Notes: generated from the sequence alone by a model not told the origin. 64,000 bases of DNA from Rhodobacterales bacterium (GCA_002747325.1 PDOZ01000028.1:1-64000), one strand, 5' to 3'; counted from the stretch's first letter, positions 51,035 to 60,873 are shown. Numbers and translations are program-made.

Positions 51035-52066
51035 TCACTTCCGCGCGGCTTCAACCGCAGCGCGGGCGTCTTTAACCATCTGCGCCCCGTCCAGCCCGCG
51101 TCCGTTCATTTCCTCGATCCACTCGGCAATCACCTCATCGCCCAGCGCCACGATGCGCGCGGTTTCTTCCGCCGACAATTCTGCAATCTCGTTGCCCGCG
51201 TCTTCCATGACCAGCTTGCCCTCCGCGTCGCCCGTATCATGCGCGCGGCCCGCCCAAGCGGATGCCATCCGGCCAGAATTGGCGTCGATCACGGCTTTCA
51301 GCTCGTCGTCCAACCCCTCATACACATCCTTGTTCATCGCCCAGATGAAATAGAGATTATAGAGCGACTTTTCGCCCGCAACGTCGGTATGGCTATCGGT
51401 CAACTCATCCAGCTTGAGCGACGGAGACATCTCCCAGGTAATCACGCCCCCATCCACCACGCCCAGCGCGAGGCTTTCCGGGAAAGCAGGCACCGGCATA
51501 CCAACCGGAATCGCGCCGAGTTTTTCCAAGAGCAGCGTCGCGGCACGGGATGGACCGCGCAGTTTCAGCCCCGCGAAATCTTCGACCTCCGCAATCGCCG
51601 GGCCGGTCTTATGCACCAACCCCGGACCGTGCATATGAATCGCCAGCACATGCACGTCTTGGAAATCATCCATCAGGTATTTCTGCGAGTATTCCCATGC
51701 CGCAATGGAAGCCTCCTCAGCGGATTTGGTCACCATGAAGGGCAATTCGAGCGCTTCCGCCTCCGGGAAACGGCCCGGTTCATAGCCCGGAATCACCCAG
51801 CCGCCATCGACAATGCCATCCGCGATCTGGTCATACATCTCGGCGGCGGACCCACCTAATTGCATGAACGGATAGAGTTTGATCTTCAGACGCCCGTTGC
51901 TGTCGGCCTCGATCTTATCGGCCCAGGGCTGCATGAAATGTTTCGGATTGGCGGATTCCGGTGACACGAAATGCTGAAAACGAAGGGTCACTTCCTGCGC
52001 CAGTGCCGCAGACGTGGACAGGGCAATGGCGGTGGCCAGCATGGCCGGTTTCATCAGTGATTTCAT
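51035..52066 (-). CDS. TRAP transporter substrate-binding protein (DctP family)
   Basis: Signal peptide; VTLRFQHFVSPESANPKHFMQPWADKIEADSNGRLKIKLYPFMQLGGSAAEMYDQIADG. Confidence 0.93.
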   Translation of the reverse strand: MKSLMKPAMLATAIALSTSAALAQEVTLRFQHFVSPESANPKHFMQPWADKIEADSNGRLKIKLYPFMQLGGSAAEMYDQIADGIVDGGWVIPGYEPGRFPEAEALELPFMVTKSAEEASIAAWEYSQKYLMDDFQDVHVLAIHMHGPGLVHKTGPAIAEVEDFAGLKLRGPSRAATLLLEKLGAIPVGMPVPAFPESLALGVVDGGVITWEMSPSLKLDELTDSHTDVAGEKSLYNLYFIWAMNKDVYEGLDDELKAVIDANSGRMASAWAGRAHDTGDAEGKLVMEDAGNEIAELSAEETARIVALGDEVIAEWIEEMNGRGLDGAQMVKDARAAVEAARK

Positions 52067-52080
52067 GTCTGGTTCCTTCA

Positions 52081-52106
52081 TGGGCCGCCGGTTTCGTTGC
52101 GGCCCA
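52081..52106 (-). repeat. Inverted repeat upstream of dctP-like gene
   Basis: tgggccgc cggtttcgtt gcggccca, 8-bp perfect arms. Confidence 0.65.
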
Positions 52107-52147
52107 AGGAAGGTAAGCACGCGCGGCACAAAGATCAAGAAAAGCGC

Positions 52148-53008
52148 TCAGAACCAGGTGGGGTAATACCGACCCGCCGGGCTTTCGGTGAAGATTTCCG
52201 CGCCGGTTTCGGTCACGCCAAGCGAATGCTCGAACTGCGCCGACAGGGATTTATCGCGGGTGATCGCGGTCCAGCCATCGCCCAGCACGCGGGTTTCCGG
52301 GCGGCCAAGGTTGATCATCGGTTCGATGGTGAAGAACATGCCCGGCTCCAGCACGGGGCCGGTGCCCGCTCGGCCATAATGCAGCACGTTGGGCGGTGCA
52401 TGAAACACCCGGCCCAGCCCATGCCCGCAAAAATCGCGCACCACCGACATGCGCTGGCGTTCGGCAAAGCTCTGGATCGCGTGGCCAATATCGCCGAAAG
52501 TGTTACCGGGTTTGACCGCCTCAATACCGCGCATCAGCGCTTCATGCGTCACGTCGATCAGCCGCGCGGCGAAAGGCTTGATCTTGCCCACCTTATACAT
52601 GCGCGACGTATCCCCGAACCAGCCATCAACGATCACCGTCACATCGACGTTCAGAATGTCGCCATCAATCAATTCATCATGTTTGCGCGGCCCGCGCTCG
52701 TTTTTGCCCTTCGGCACTTTCGCGCCGGGAATGCCGTGACAAACAACGTGGTTGAGCGAAATGCAGGTGGCGTGTTCATAGCCCTTGTAGCCGATGGTGG
52801 CGGAGGTCGCGCCCGCCGCATTGACCAGCCGTTCCACCTCGGCGTCGATCTGCGCCGTGGTCACGCCGGGAGCGATCATGTCAGCGATCTGGTCGAGAAT
52901 TTCCGCCGCCAGCTTGCCCGCCTTGTGCATACCGGCAAAATCGGCGGCGTCATAAATGCGAATCCCGTCTTTCGTGATGCGGCCAGACTTGTCCACGGTG
53001 ATCTCCAT
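52148..53008 (-). CDS. map: Methionine aminopeptidase type I
   Basis: LNHVVCHGIPG; DVTVIVDGWFGDTSRMYKVG; CGHGLGRVFH. Confidence 0.96.
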   Translation of the reverse strand: MEITVDKSGRITKDGIRIYDAADFAGMHKAGKLAAEILDQIADMIAPGVTTAQIDAEVERLVNAAGATSATIGYKGYEHATCISLNHVVCHGIPGAKVPKGKNERGPRKHDELIDGDILNVDVTVIVDGWFGDTSRMYKVGKIKPFAARLIDVTHEALMRGIEAVKPGNTFGDIGHAIQSFAERQRMSVVRDFCGHGLGRVFHAPPNVLHYGRAGTGPVLEPGMFFTIEPMINLGRPETRVLGDGWTAITRDKSLSAQFEHSLGVTETGAEIFTESPAGRYYPTWF

Positions 53009-53029
53009 CTTTGTTCGCCCCCGTATAGG

Positions 53030-53740
53030 CTAGTCCCGGCGGTCAAGGAAGGGCAATTCCGGGCCAAGCTCGATGCCCTGCGGCGACAATTCCGCCCGAT
53101 GCGCCAGCACCTCCACCCCCGCATCGACCGCCGCCCGAAAGGCCGCACCGTAGCCCGGATCGAGATCAGAAGCGACCGCAACACGCTGGGCATCGCTGCG
53201 TTGGGCGAGGAAAAACACCATCGCCCGCCCGCCTTGCGCCACCACATCGGCCAGCTCGGCCATGTGTTTTGCGCCGCGCTTGGTCACACAATCGGGAAAC
53301 TCCGCCAGACCCGGCTGGCGCAAAGTCGTCACCGATTTGACCTCCACATGCAGCGGCCCTTCCGGCCCGCTCAGCAGAAAATCCACCCGGCTGTTCGTCC
53401 CATACGGCACCTCCGCGCGCAGATTGGGAAAGCCCGCAAGCCGCGGCACCTTCCCCGCCAGCAACGCTTCTTTCAGCATCCGGTTCGGCTGCGACGTATC
53501 GACCCCAACCAGTGCCCCCTCCGGGGTTTCCAACAGCCGCCAGCCATAATCGAGCTTCTTCTTCGGATCGTCATTCGGCTCCAGCCAGATACGCGACCCC
53601 GGTTCGGTCAACCCCGTCATCGCCCCCGGATTGGCCACATGCGCCACCACCTCGCGTCCATCAGACAGGCGACAATCGGCAAGAAAGCGTTTGTAACGCC
53701 TTATTAGGGTCGCGGGGATAAGTTCTCTTTGAAAGCGCAT
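53030..53740 (-). CDS. sfsA: SfsA family protein
   Basis: RFLADCRLSDGREVVAHVANPGAMTGL; FPDCVTKRGAKHMAEL. Confidence 0.95.
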   Translation of the reverse strand: MRFQRELIPATLIRRYKRFLADCRLSDGREVVAHVANPGAMTGLTEPGSRIWLEPNDDPKKKLDYGWRLLETPEGALVGVDTSQPNRMLKEALLAGKVPRLAGFPNLRAEVPYGTNSRVDFLLSGPEGPLHVEVKSVTTLRQPGLAEFPDCVTKRGAKHMAELADVVAQGGRAMVFFLAQRSDAQRVAVASDLDPGYGAAFRAAVDAGVEVLAHRAELSPQGIELGPELPFLDRRD

Positions 53741-53766
53741 GGCTCCGGCCTATAGATTAGGAACAG

Positions 53767-54513
53767 ATGGAGCAAGAGATGACGCAAAACCCCACCGCCG
53801 CCATGCTGGTCATTGGCGATGAAATCCTTTCCGGTCGCACCCGCGACGCCAATATGCACCACCTCGCCGGGCAACTGGCCCCGCTGGGGATTGACCTCAA
53901 GGAGGTGCGCGTGGTGGCCGATGATCACGACGCGATCGTGGCCGCCCTGCGCGCGCTTTCTGCGGGTTTCACCCATGTGTTCACCTCCGGCGGCATCGGC
54001 CCGACGCATGACGACATCACGGCAGACGCAGTTGCGGCAGCGTTCGAGCGCCCGATTGACGTGCGCGAAGATGCAAAGACGCTGTTGGTAAACTATTACG
54101 AGGCGCGCGGCGATGTGGCGACTCCCGCGCGGCTGCGCATGGCGCGCATCCCGGAAGGTGCGGCGCTGATCGACAACCCGGTTTCCATCGCACCGGGCTT
54201 CACCATTGGAAACGTGCATGTCTTAGCGGGGGTGCCGGCGGTGTTTCAGGCCATGCTGGTTTCCATTTTGCCAAAGCTGACCGGCGGGCGGCCGCTTCTC
54301 AGCCAAAGCCTGCGCATTGAGCGGCCCGAGAGCGAGATTGCAGGTGTGCTGGCGGAACTCGCTGCGGCCCATCCCGGCGTCGCCATCGGCTCTTACCCCT
54401 TCAACGACAAGGGAGTTTACGGCGCAAATATCGTGGTGCGCGGCCATGAAGGGGCGGAGGTTGACGCCGCCATCGTCGCCATTTCCACCGAATTCAGCGA
54501 GGCGATCCAATGA
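53767..54513 (+). CDS. CinA/MoaB-like molybdopterin-binding domain protein
   Basis: AAMLVIGDEILSGRTRDANMHHLAGQLAPLGIDLKEVRVVADD; FTSGGIGPTHDD. Confidence 0.9.
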   Translation: MEQEMTQNPTAAMLVIGDEILSGRTRDANMHHLAGQLAPLGIDLKEVRVVADDHDAIVAALRALSAGFTHVFTSGGIGPTHDDITADAVAAAFERPIDVREDAKTLLVNYYEARGDVATPARLRMARIPEGAALIDNPVSIAPGFTIGNVHVLAGVPAVFQAMLVSILPKLTGGRPLLSQSLRIERPESEIAGVLAELAAAHPGVAIGSYPFNDKGVYGANIVVRGHEGAEVDAAIVAISTEFSEAIQ

Positions 54514-55247
54514 ACAAACCAGAAAACCTCCCTGCTCTGCGCGACATCCTGAGCGCTTCCGAGATCACCTGGCCCGCCGCGTCCCGCCGCCATATCGGCG
54601 CCTGGACCGTGCGGGAGGGGCAGGATGGCGGCAAGCGGGTTTCGGCCGCGACAAAGGACTGGCCCGTGACCGAAGCCGATCTTTTTGCCGCAGAAAACGC
54701 CATGCGCGCCCTGCACCAAACCCCGCTGTTTTGTGTGCGCGACGGGGAGGAGGCGCTTGACAAAATGCTGGAAGATCACGGCTACGGCGTGATCGACCCG
54801 GTGAATGTTTACGCGATGCCGGTGGCGGAACTGGCGGGCAACGTGCCGGATCCGGGCACCGTGTTTACCATGTGGCCGCCCATCGCGATCGTAAAAGAGT
54901 TTTTCGAGGAAGGCGGCATCGGATCGGGGCGTCAGGCGGTCATGGAGCGAGCGGATTGCGAAAAAGCTGCAATCTTTGTGCAAATTAGCGCCGAACCCGG
55001 CGGCGCGGCCTATATTGGCATTTCAAAGGGCATCGCCGTGATTCACGCGATTTTCGTGCCCGAACGCGTCCGGCGGCGCGGCGCGGCCACCCTGATCCTC
55101 AAAACCGCCGCCAACTGGGCACAAAAACACGGCGCGACAACCCTCGCCCTCATCGTGACGCAGGGTAATCACGCCGCCAACCCGCTCTATGCTTCCCTCG
55201 GTATGCGTCTTGTGGGCCACTATCATTACCGCATCAAGGAGGCATAA
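54510..55247 (+). CDS. GNAT family N-acetyltransferase
   Basis: IHAIFVPERVRRRGAATLILKTAANWAQKHGATTLALIVTQGNHAANPLYASLGM. Confidence 0.87.
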   Translation: MNKPENLPALRDILSASEITWPAASRRHIGAWTVREGQDGGKRVSAATKDWPVTEADLFAAENAMRALHQTPLFCVRDGEEALDKMLEDHGYGVIDPVNVYAMPVAELAGNVPDPGTVFTMWPPIAIVKEFFEEGGIGSGRQAVMERADCEKAAIFVQISAEPGGAAYIGISKGIAVIHAIFVPERVRRRGAATLILKTAANWAQKHGATTLALIVTQGNHAANPLYASLGMRLVGHYHYRIKEA

Positions 55248-55814
55248 ATGACCGAAAAGATTACCGCGCTGGACCTGCCGATAGTCGATCCGCTGCCCGA
55301 GAACATTCAGGCCTATTTCGACCTGTGCGACGAAAAGCTGGGCCTCGTGCCCAACGTGCTGAAAGCCTACGCGTTCGACATGGAAAAGCTGAATGCTTTC
55401 AGCGCCTTTTATAACGACCTGATGCTGGGCGACAGCGGGTTAAGCAAGCTCGAACGCGAGATGATCGCGGTTGTGGTCTCGTCGACCAACCGCTGCTGGT
55501 ATTGTCAGGTCGCGCACGGCGCGGCGGTGCGCGAATTGTCCGGCGACCCGGCGCTTGGCGAAGCAATGGTGATGAATTTCCGCGCCGCGAACCTGTCTGA
55601 CCGGCACCATGCGATGCTGGAATTTGCCGAGAAGCTGACGCAAACCCCGAGCAAGGTTGATGCGCCGGATCGTGCCGCCCTGCGCGAAGCGGGCTTTTCG
55701 GATCGCGATATTTGGGATATTGCGTCCGTGGTTGGCTTTTTCAACATGACCAACCGCGTGGCACAGGCCACGGATATGCAACCCAATGACGCCTATCACG
55801 CGCAGGCAAGATGA
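55248..55814 (+). CDS. AhpD-like peroxidase-related enzyme
   Basis: NRCWYCQVAHGAAVRELSGDPAL, CxxCxxxH motif. Confidence 0.9.
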   Translation: MTEKITALDLPIVDPLPENIQAYFDLCDEKLGLVPNVLKAYAFDMEKLNAFSAFYNDLMLGDSGLSKLEREMIAVVVSSTNRCWYCQVAHGAAVRELSGDPALGEAMVMNFRAANLSDRHHAMLEFAEKLTQTPSKVDAPDRAALREAGFSDRDIWDIASVVGFFNMTNRVAQATDMQPNDAYHAQAR

Positions 55815-56740
55815 TCCGAACCCTTCCGCTCCTTTTCGCTCTGATCCCGGCCCCGCTCGCGGCGGCAACGCTGGAACTACCGGCGGGGGCGGAATTGCGC
55901 GCGGAGGTCGTGGACCCGGCGGGGCGCTATGCGCTGCCGCTGGCGCCGTGGGCTGCGGGAAGCGGGGTCAAAGCGCGCGAGACAACCGGGCAGATCAGCC
56001 GGCAAGCCTGGCGACTTGGCGGCACGGGGCTTTCGAGCTTTCAAATTCTGTCCGACCTGCGCGCGCAATTGGAGTCGGACGGTTTTTCCATCCTGTTTGA
56101 ATGCTCAACCCGCGAATGCGGCGGCTTTGATTTCCGTTATGGCACCGAGGTGCTGACGGAACCGGCGATGCACGTAAACCTTGGGGATTTTCATTTTCTA
56201 TCGGCGGAAAATGAGGCGAATAATCTGGTCAGCCTGCTGGTCAGCCGTTCCGCCTCCGCCGCCTTCGTGCAGGTGATACAGGTCGGCGACGCCGCACCGA
56301 TCACGCAGCCGGTCACGTCAACGCGGGCGGTTCCGGGCACGGCCCTGCCGACGGCGGAACTGTCCGAGATTGGTCCGGCAATGGAAAGCGTTGGGCGCTA
56401 TATCCTTGCCGATCTGGTGTTTGAAACCGGCTCGGCGGCGCTCGGCCCCGGCGATTTTACCTCGCTGACCGATCTCGCCGCTTATCTCAAAGCCGACACA
56501 TCGCGGCGCGTGGCGCTGGTTGGGCATACGGATGCGACCGGCTCGCTGTCCGGCAACGTATCGCTTTCGAAACGACGGGCGGAAAGCGTCATGGCGCGGT
56601 TGATTTCCGATTTCGGCGTCCCGGCCGCACAGCTTGAAGCAGACGGCATTGGCTACCTCGCCCCGATCGCAACCAACCAGACGGAAGAAGGGCGCGCGAC
56701 GAACCGTCGGGTTGAGGCTATTTTGGTTTCCACCCGTTAG
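55811..56740 (+). CDS. OmpA family protein
   Basis: Signal peptide; VFETGSAALGPGDFTSLTDLAAYL...VALVGHTDATGSLSGNVSLSKRRAESV. Confidence 0.9.
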   Translation: MIRTLPLLFALIPAPLAAATLELPAGAELRAEVVDPAGRYALPLAPWAAGSGVKARETTGQISRQAWRLGGTGLSSFQILSDLRAQLESDGFSILFECSTRECGGFDFRYGTEVLTEPAMHVNLGDFHFLSAENEANNLVSLLVSRSASAAFVQVIQVGDAAPITQPVTSTRAVPGTALPTAELSEIGPAMESVGRYILADLVFETGSAALGPGDFTSLTDLAAYLKADTSRRVALVGHTDATGSLSGNVSLSKRRAESVMARLISDFGVPAAQLEADGIGYLAPIATNQTEEGRATNRRVEAILVSTR

Positions 56741-56744
56741 AGCA

Positions 56745-56845
56745 GAAATCGATAAATCTGAATCAAAATTCCCTGCCTCTCAATCAGCATCTTGCTGATT
56801 TCAAACGTGAATTTTGATGCCGATATTACAAATTAAATCGATTTC
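56745..56845. repeat. ~100-bp triple-nested inverted-repeat element
   Basis: GAAATCGAT/ATCGATTTC, ATCAAAATTC/GAATTTTGAT, AATCAGCA/TGCTGATT nested about 56791. Confidence 0.85.
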
Positions 56846-56849
56846 GCTG

Positions 56850-56878
56850 TAAAAAAACGCCCCGCACGAAGCGGGGCG
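56850..56878 (-). terminator. Intrinsic terminator of LysR gene
   Basis: Minus strand cgccccgc ttcgt gcggggcgttttttt. Confidence 0.88.
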
Positions 56879-56910
56879 AAAGTGCGTGCGTTCCCAAGTC
56901 GCAAGCGGTA

Positions 56911-57816
56911 TTACCAGATTTCCGGGCCTTTATCGGCGAAAGAATGCACCAGAAAATCAATGAAAGCGCGGACCTTTGGCTGCGTGAAGCGACCGGGCGG
57001 ATAGACCGCATAAATGCCCTGTTCATCCGCCGGTAGCCCCGGAATGGCCTCTTCAATCAGCCCCTTCTGCATGGCGTCGGCGTATAGGAAGCTCGGCAGA
57101 TAGGCGATGCCAAGACCCGCGATGGCGGCGTTAAGCAGGGATTGCCCGTCATTGACCGATAGCCAGCCCGCCGTGCGCACCTGACGCACCTCGCCCGATG
57201 GCGCGGGCACTTTCCACACATTGCCCGAACTTTGGCTCGAATAATGCAGCAACTTATGGTCGTTCAGGTCGTCGATCCGCTCCGGATGGCCGTATTTTGC
57301 AAAATATTCCGGCGAGCCGACCATACGGCGATTGGTTGTCGCAAATTTACGGGCGCGCAAAGAGCTGTCTTCCAACTCGCCCACGCGAATCGCCATATCA
57401 AAACCTTCGGAAATCAATTCAACATAACGGTTGTTCAGGACCATATTCACCGTCACATCCGGAAAATCCCCAAGGAATTCGCCCAGAACCGGCGAAAGGT
57501 GGTTCACACCAAAATCGGTTGCAACCGAGAGGCGCAAGACACCGGACGGGGCAGATTGCATCGACGTGACCAACGCGTCCGCTTCCCCGGCATCGTTCAG
57601 CACCCGGCGGGCGCGATCATAATAAGCGAGGCCAATTTCCGTTGGGGAAACCCGGCGCGTCGTGCGGTTGAGAAGCCGCGCGCCCAACCGTGCTTCCAGC
57701 GAGGAAACATGCTTGGAAACGGCGGATTTGGAAATCCCCATCTTCTTCGCAGCGTCAGTAAAGCCGCCCTGATCCACCACAGTGGCGAATGCTTCCATTT
57801 CAGTCAGTCGGTCCAT
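56911..57816 (-). CDS. LysR family transcriptional regulator
   Basis: MDRLTEMEAFATVVDQGGFTDAAKKMGISKSAVSKHVSSLEARLGARLLNRTTR. Confidence 0.93.
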   Translation of the reverse strand: MDRLTEMEAFATVVDQGGFTDAAKKMGISKSAVSKHVSSLEARLGARLLNRTTRRVSPTEIGLAYYDRARRVLNDAGEADALVTSMQSAPSGVLRLSVATDFGVNHLSPVLGEFLGDFPDVTVNMVLNNRYVELISEGFDMAIRVGELEDSSLRARKFATTNRRMVGSPEYFAKYGHPERIDDLNDHKLLHYSSQSSGNVWKVPAPSGEVRQVRTAGWLSVNDGQSLLNAAIAGLGIAYLPSFLYADAMQKGLIEEAIPGLPADEQGIYAVYPPGRFTQPKVRAFIDFLVHSFADKGPEIW

Positions 57817-57942
57817 TTTTGTTCTTTCGTCCTTGCCGAATACAAACTGTTTCGCAGTCAAATTGGGCAAGAAAGTGGAACGAACCTGACAAAAGCGCGA
57901 TTATTGGAGGAATTGTTCGTGACTTAGAAACGCTTTCTTAAC

Positions 57943-58311
57943 TCACGCGGTCTCAACACAATGCCGCCGGAACGCTTTTTTCAGCATATCCAGTTCGGCG
58001 CGCAAAAGATCCAGTTCGGCGCGGAAGTCCTCTGACAGCGGCTGACCCGCAAGGATAGCGAAGCTGGCGAGCTTGTCGCCCGTTTCACGGTCGGTGATGA
58101 CATAGGTCTGCACCCCGTCCGCAATGGTTTCCGGCGGGATTGCCACGCGCAAAAGAAAATCCTTTGGTGCGTCCGGCTGTTCGATCACCCGCACATCTTC
58201 CAACGGTTTCGCGAGGTGATGCACCGCGATGTCAGGCATGGTATCGCACCCGGTCAACACCCCCTCCCAGAAGCCAGCGTGAATTCGCGTTGGGGTCAAA
58301 TGCATGGCCAT
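57943..58311 (-). CDS. Small protein of unknown function
   Basis: MAMHLTPTRIHAGFWEGVLTGCDTMPDIAVHHL...; immediately follows DUF6478-like gene. Confidence 0.65.
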   Translation of the reverse strand: MAMHLTPTRIHAGFWEGVLTGCDTMPDIAVHHLAKPLEDVRVIEQPDAPKDFLLRVAIPPETIADGVQTYVITDRETGDKLASFAILAGQPLSEDFRAELDLLRAELDMLKKAFRRHCVETA

Positions 58312-58315
58312 CTCC

Positions 58316-59089
58316 TCACATTTCGGCGCGCGGGCGGCGGCTGAAGGTAACATCGCGCAGGAATACCTGATTCATCTCCGCCCCCTCGAAAATCAGGTCC
58401 ACCCAGGCACCATCGACCCGTTTTTCGTTCAACTCGGTATAGGCCAAATCAAATTCCACCACGGATTTTCCATTCGAAAGCGGCAATTCACGTACCAACT
58501 GCACCGAATTGGGCCCGTGGCGCACATTGAGGCGGGCAAAAAGCTCCATCGGTTGCTCGGTCTCGACCAGCGCTTCCATCCGCACGATATGGCGCCGGGT
58601 CAGCCCCTCAACCGCCTCTTTTGGCAAATTGATCACCAGTGACATGAAGGAACCGTCGAAACGGAACACGTCCACTTGCAGACCAAACGGCGCGATGTCT
58701 TCTTCCCGGCGGTTGCGCACCTGTCGCACGGTGAGTTCCGAGGTTTTGCAATCGTGGAACAGGGTCACTTCCGAGCCGATGGTCGATTTGGTCTCCGCCG
58801 CTGCGATTCCCGGCGGAAAGATCGGCCCGCGCCACACTTCCGGTCGCCACGCCCAGTCGCTATTCAACGGTTTCTGCACCGCCTTCGATCCATCCACCGG
58901 CAGCGCCAACCGCCCCTCGGCGTGAAACAGCACCCGGTCCATCAACTCCTTCATCGCCAGCGCCCGCGCCCGCACCTTGCGCAGCGACGCCAGCCGCATA
59001 TTCGGCGCCGCATCGGCAATCGCCGTCCAGCGCGACAAAGCGCGACGATGCAACCAGCGTTGAATAAAAGAGTTCTGACTTTCCGACAT
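58316..59089 (-). CDS. DUF6478-like protein
   Basis: Long ORF with RWLHRRALSRWTAIADAAPN N-terminus; family from recall. Confidence 0.65.
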   Translation of the reverse strand: MSESQNSFIQRWLHRRALSRWTAIADAAPNMRLASLRKVRARALAMKELMDRVLFHAEGRLALPVDGSKAVQKPLNSDWAWRPEVWRGPIFPPGIAAAETKSTIGSEVTLFHDCKTSELTVRQVRNRREEDIAPFGLQVDVFRFDGSFMSLVINLPKEAVEGLTRRHIVRMEALVETEQPMELFARLNVRHGPNSVQLVRELPLSNGKSVVEFDLAYTELNEKRVDGAWVDLIFEGAEMNQVFLRDVTFSRRPRAEM

Positions 59090-59144
59090 GGAGGGGAATC
59101 ACACCTGCTCTGACCACACCCATTCTTAAAACAAAATTGTTAAT

Positions 59145-59837
59145 TTAGGGCAAACGATTGAACCAATCGGCCAAAGGATTTGCCGAATTGGCTTCGCCCG
59201 GTGCCGGATTGGCACGGCGCAGGCGGGTCATCAGGTCTTCGAGCAAAGCACGCGCCGCGTCCGAGCCGCCTTCTTGCCCGCGATAGGTTGAAGCGGTCGC
59301 GCTGACCAGCCGTCCGCCCGCGGCAAAAATCGCGCGCCAGTAGGTGTCAGAAAGCTTGCCCTTGCCGCCGCCATCATTGGCCAGAACCAAAACGTGATTC
59401 TCGCCCCGGCTCAAATCCAGAATGGTCGCCGCACCCGCCCCTTTGCGCGCCACCATCTCCCGCCCGGTCTCGGTCGACAAAAAGGCGGTCATCTGGTCCA
59501 GCGCACCGGCATCCAGCGCCAGCTCCACCGCCGTGACCGAAACCGTCAGCAGCGCCGCCATTTTGGGCTTGGCGTCTTTCGGATTGCCGGAAATAGCGGA
59601 GCAGGACCCCAGAACCGCAAACGCCTCACCGCCGCGTTCACGCACCGACCCGGTATCGACACAAAAGCCGCGCGGCCCTTCGACGTTGAAACTGCCCAAC
59701 AACACCGCCTTTTGGGGCGCTTTGCCCGCAGGCGCCTCCCCCCGGCCGGAAAGCTGCGGGAAGCCCTCCCCAAAACACCCCGACAGCGCGGCAACCAGCC
59801 CGAGCAGAACCAGCGATCTGAACATTCCCCTTTTCAA
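59145..59837 (-). CDS. Predicted lipoprotein of unknown function
   Basis: VAALSGCFGEG lipobox. Confidence 0.7.
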   Translation of the reverse strand: MKRGMFRSLVLLGLVAALSGCFGEGFPQLSGRGEAPAGKAPQKAVLLGSFNVEGPRGFCVDTGSVRERGGEAFAVLGSCSAISGNPKDAKPKMAALLTVSVTAVELALDAGALDQMTAFLSTETGREMVARKGAGAATILDLSRGENHVLVLANDGGGKGKLSDTYWRAIFAAGGRLVSATASTYRGQEGGSDAARALLEDLMTRLRRANPAPGEANSANPLADWFNRLP

Positions 59838-59917
59838 TGTCTTCTCCCCCGTTACACTGCGCTTGTTACGAAAGCGAACGGATCGGTCAAGTCTTGGTCA
59901 AGTCGGAGGGACGCGAA

Positions 59918-60823
59918 ATGTTTTGGGAAGTTGCAGAGACGCGCCGGGAAATCTGGCGATTGCTTCTGGCGGTGGTTTTGATCGTAGTCACCTGGGGCGG
60001 CACCATGTTCGTCCTGGCTAAGGCGATTCAGGCGATCCGCATGTTGTTCGGCGCAACTACACTCCCCAAAGTGCTGGATTTCAGCAGCAGCCCCGGCCCC
60101 GTGGTCATACTATTGCTAACCTATGCCGGGCTGACGCTCGGCATTGCCCTCGCAGTCTGGTTCCTCTACCGCCGCCGTTTCCGCACCCTGTTCGGCGCAA
60201 GCGAACGCATCCGCTGGGACCATTTCGGGCTTGGCGTCCTCGCCATTCTCGCAATAACCCTCGCTATGTTATTGCTGACATTCCTGGCGCCGCTTTTCCT
60301 GCCCGCCGACATTCTGCCGGAAATCCGCAGGAACCTTGATCTGTCGCAATGGCTGACCTACCTGCTGCCGGGTCTTGTCGCCGTGGCCATCCAAACCTCT
60401 GCCGAAGAATTTGCTTTCCGCGGGCTTTTGCTGCAACAACTGCGCGCCCGGTCTGCCAATCCGCTGATCTGGGCCGTGCTGCCCTCCTGCGTTTTCGGCC
60501 TCATCCATTTCGATCCGTCTGCCTTCGGCGAGACCGCCGCCGTGCTATATGTTCTATACACCACGCTGGCCGGCATCTTCCTCAGCATCATCACCCTGCG
60601 CACCGGCAATCTCGGCGCTGCCCTCGGCCTGCACTTCGCCAACAACGCGCTCTTTGTGCTGTTTGTCAGCTTGCATACCTACCTCAGCGGCGCCTCGCTC
60701 TATGTTATCGCCCCAAACATGGTTGCAAGTTACTTTAACTTTTCCCTGTTCATTACCTATGCCCTGATCGCTTACACCCTCATCCTGTGCGCGGCATTTT
60801 TCCTTTGGTGGCGGAGAGCCTGA
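59918..60823 (+). CDS. CPBP family intramembrane metalloprotease
   Basis: SAEEFAFRGLLLQQLRAR (EExxxR), FGLIHFD. Confidence 0.9.
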   Translation: MFWEVAETRREIWRLLLAVVLIVVTWGGTMFVLAKAIQAIRMLFGATTLPKVLDFSSSPGPVVILLLTYAGLTLGIALAVWFLYRRRFRTLFGASERIRWDHFGLGVLAILAITLAMLLLTFLAPLFLPADILPEIRRNLDLSQWLTYLLPGLVAVAIQTSAEEFAFRGLLLQQLRARSANPLIWAVLPSCVFGLIHFDPSAFGETAAVLYVLYTTLAGIFLSIITLRTGNLGAALGLHFANNALFVLFVSLHTYLSGASLYVIAPNMVASYFNFSLFITYALIAYTLILCAAFFLWWRRA

Positions 60824-60873
60824 TTGCAAATTCCCTCGCGGCACCCTAACTATGCCCAAAAGCTGGAGGCGAC

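Noticed and set aside
52097-53707. 536-aa + strand ORF
   Set aside because: Antisense to map and sfsA; no domain.
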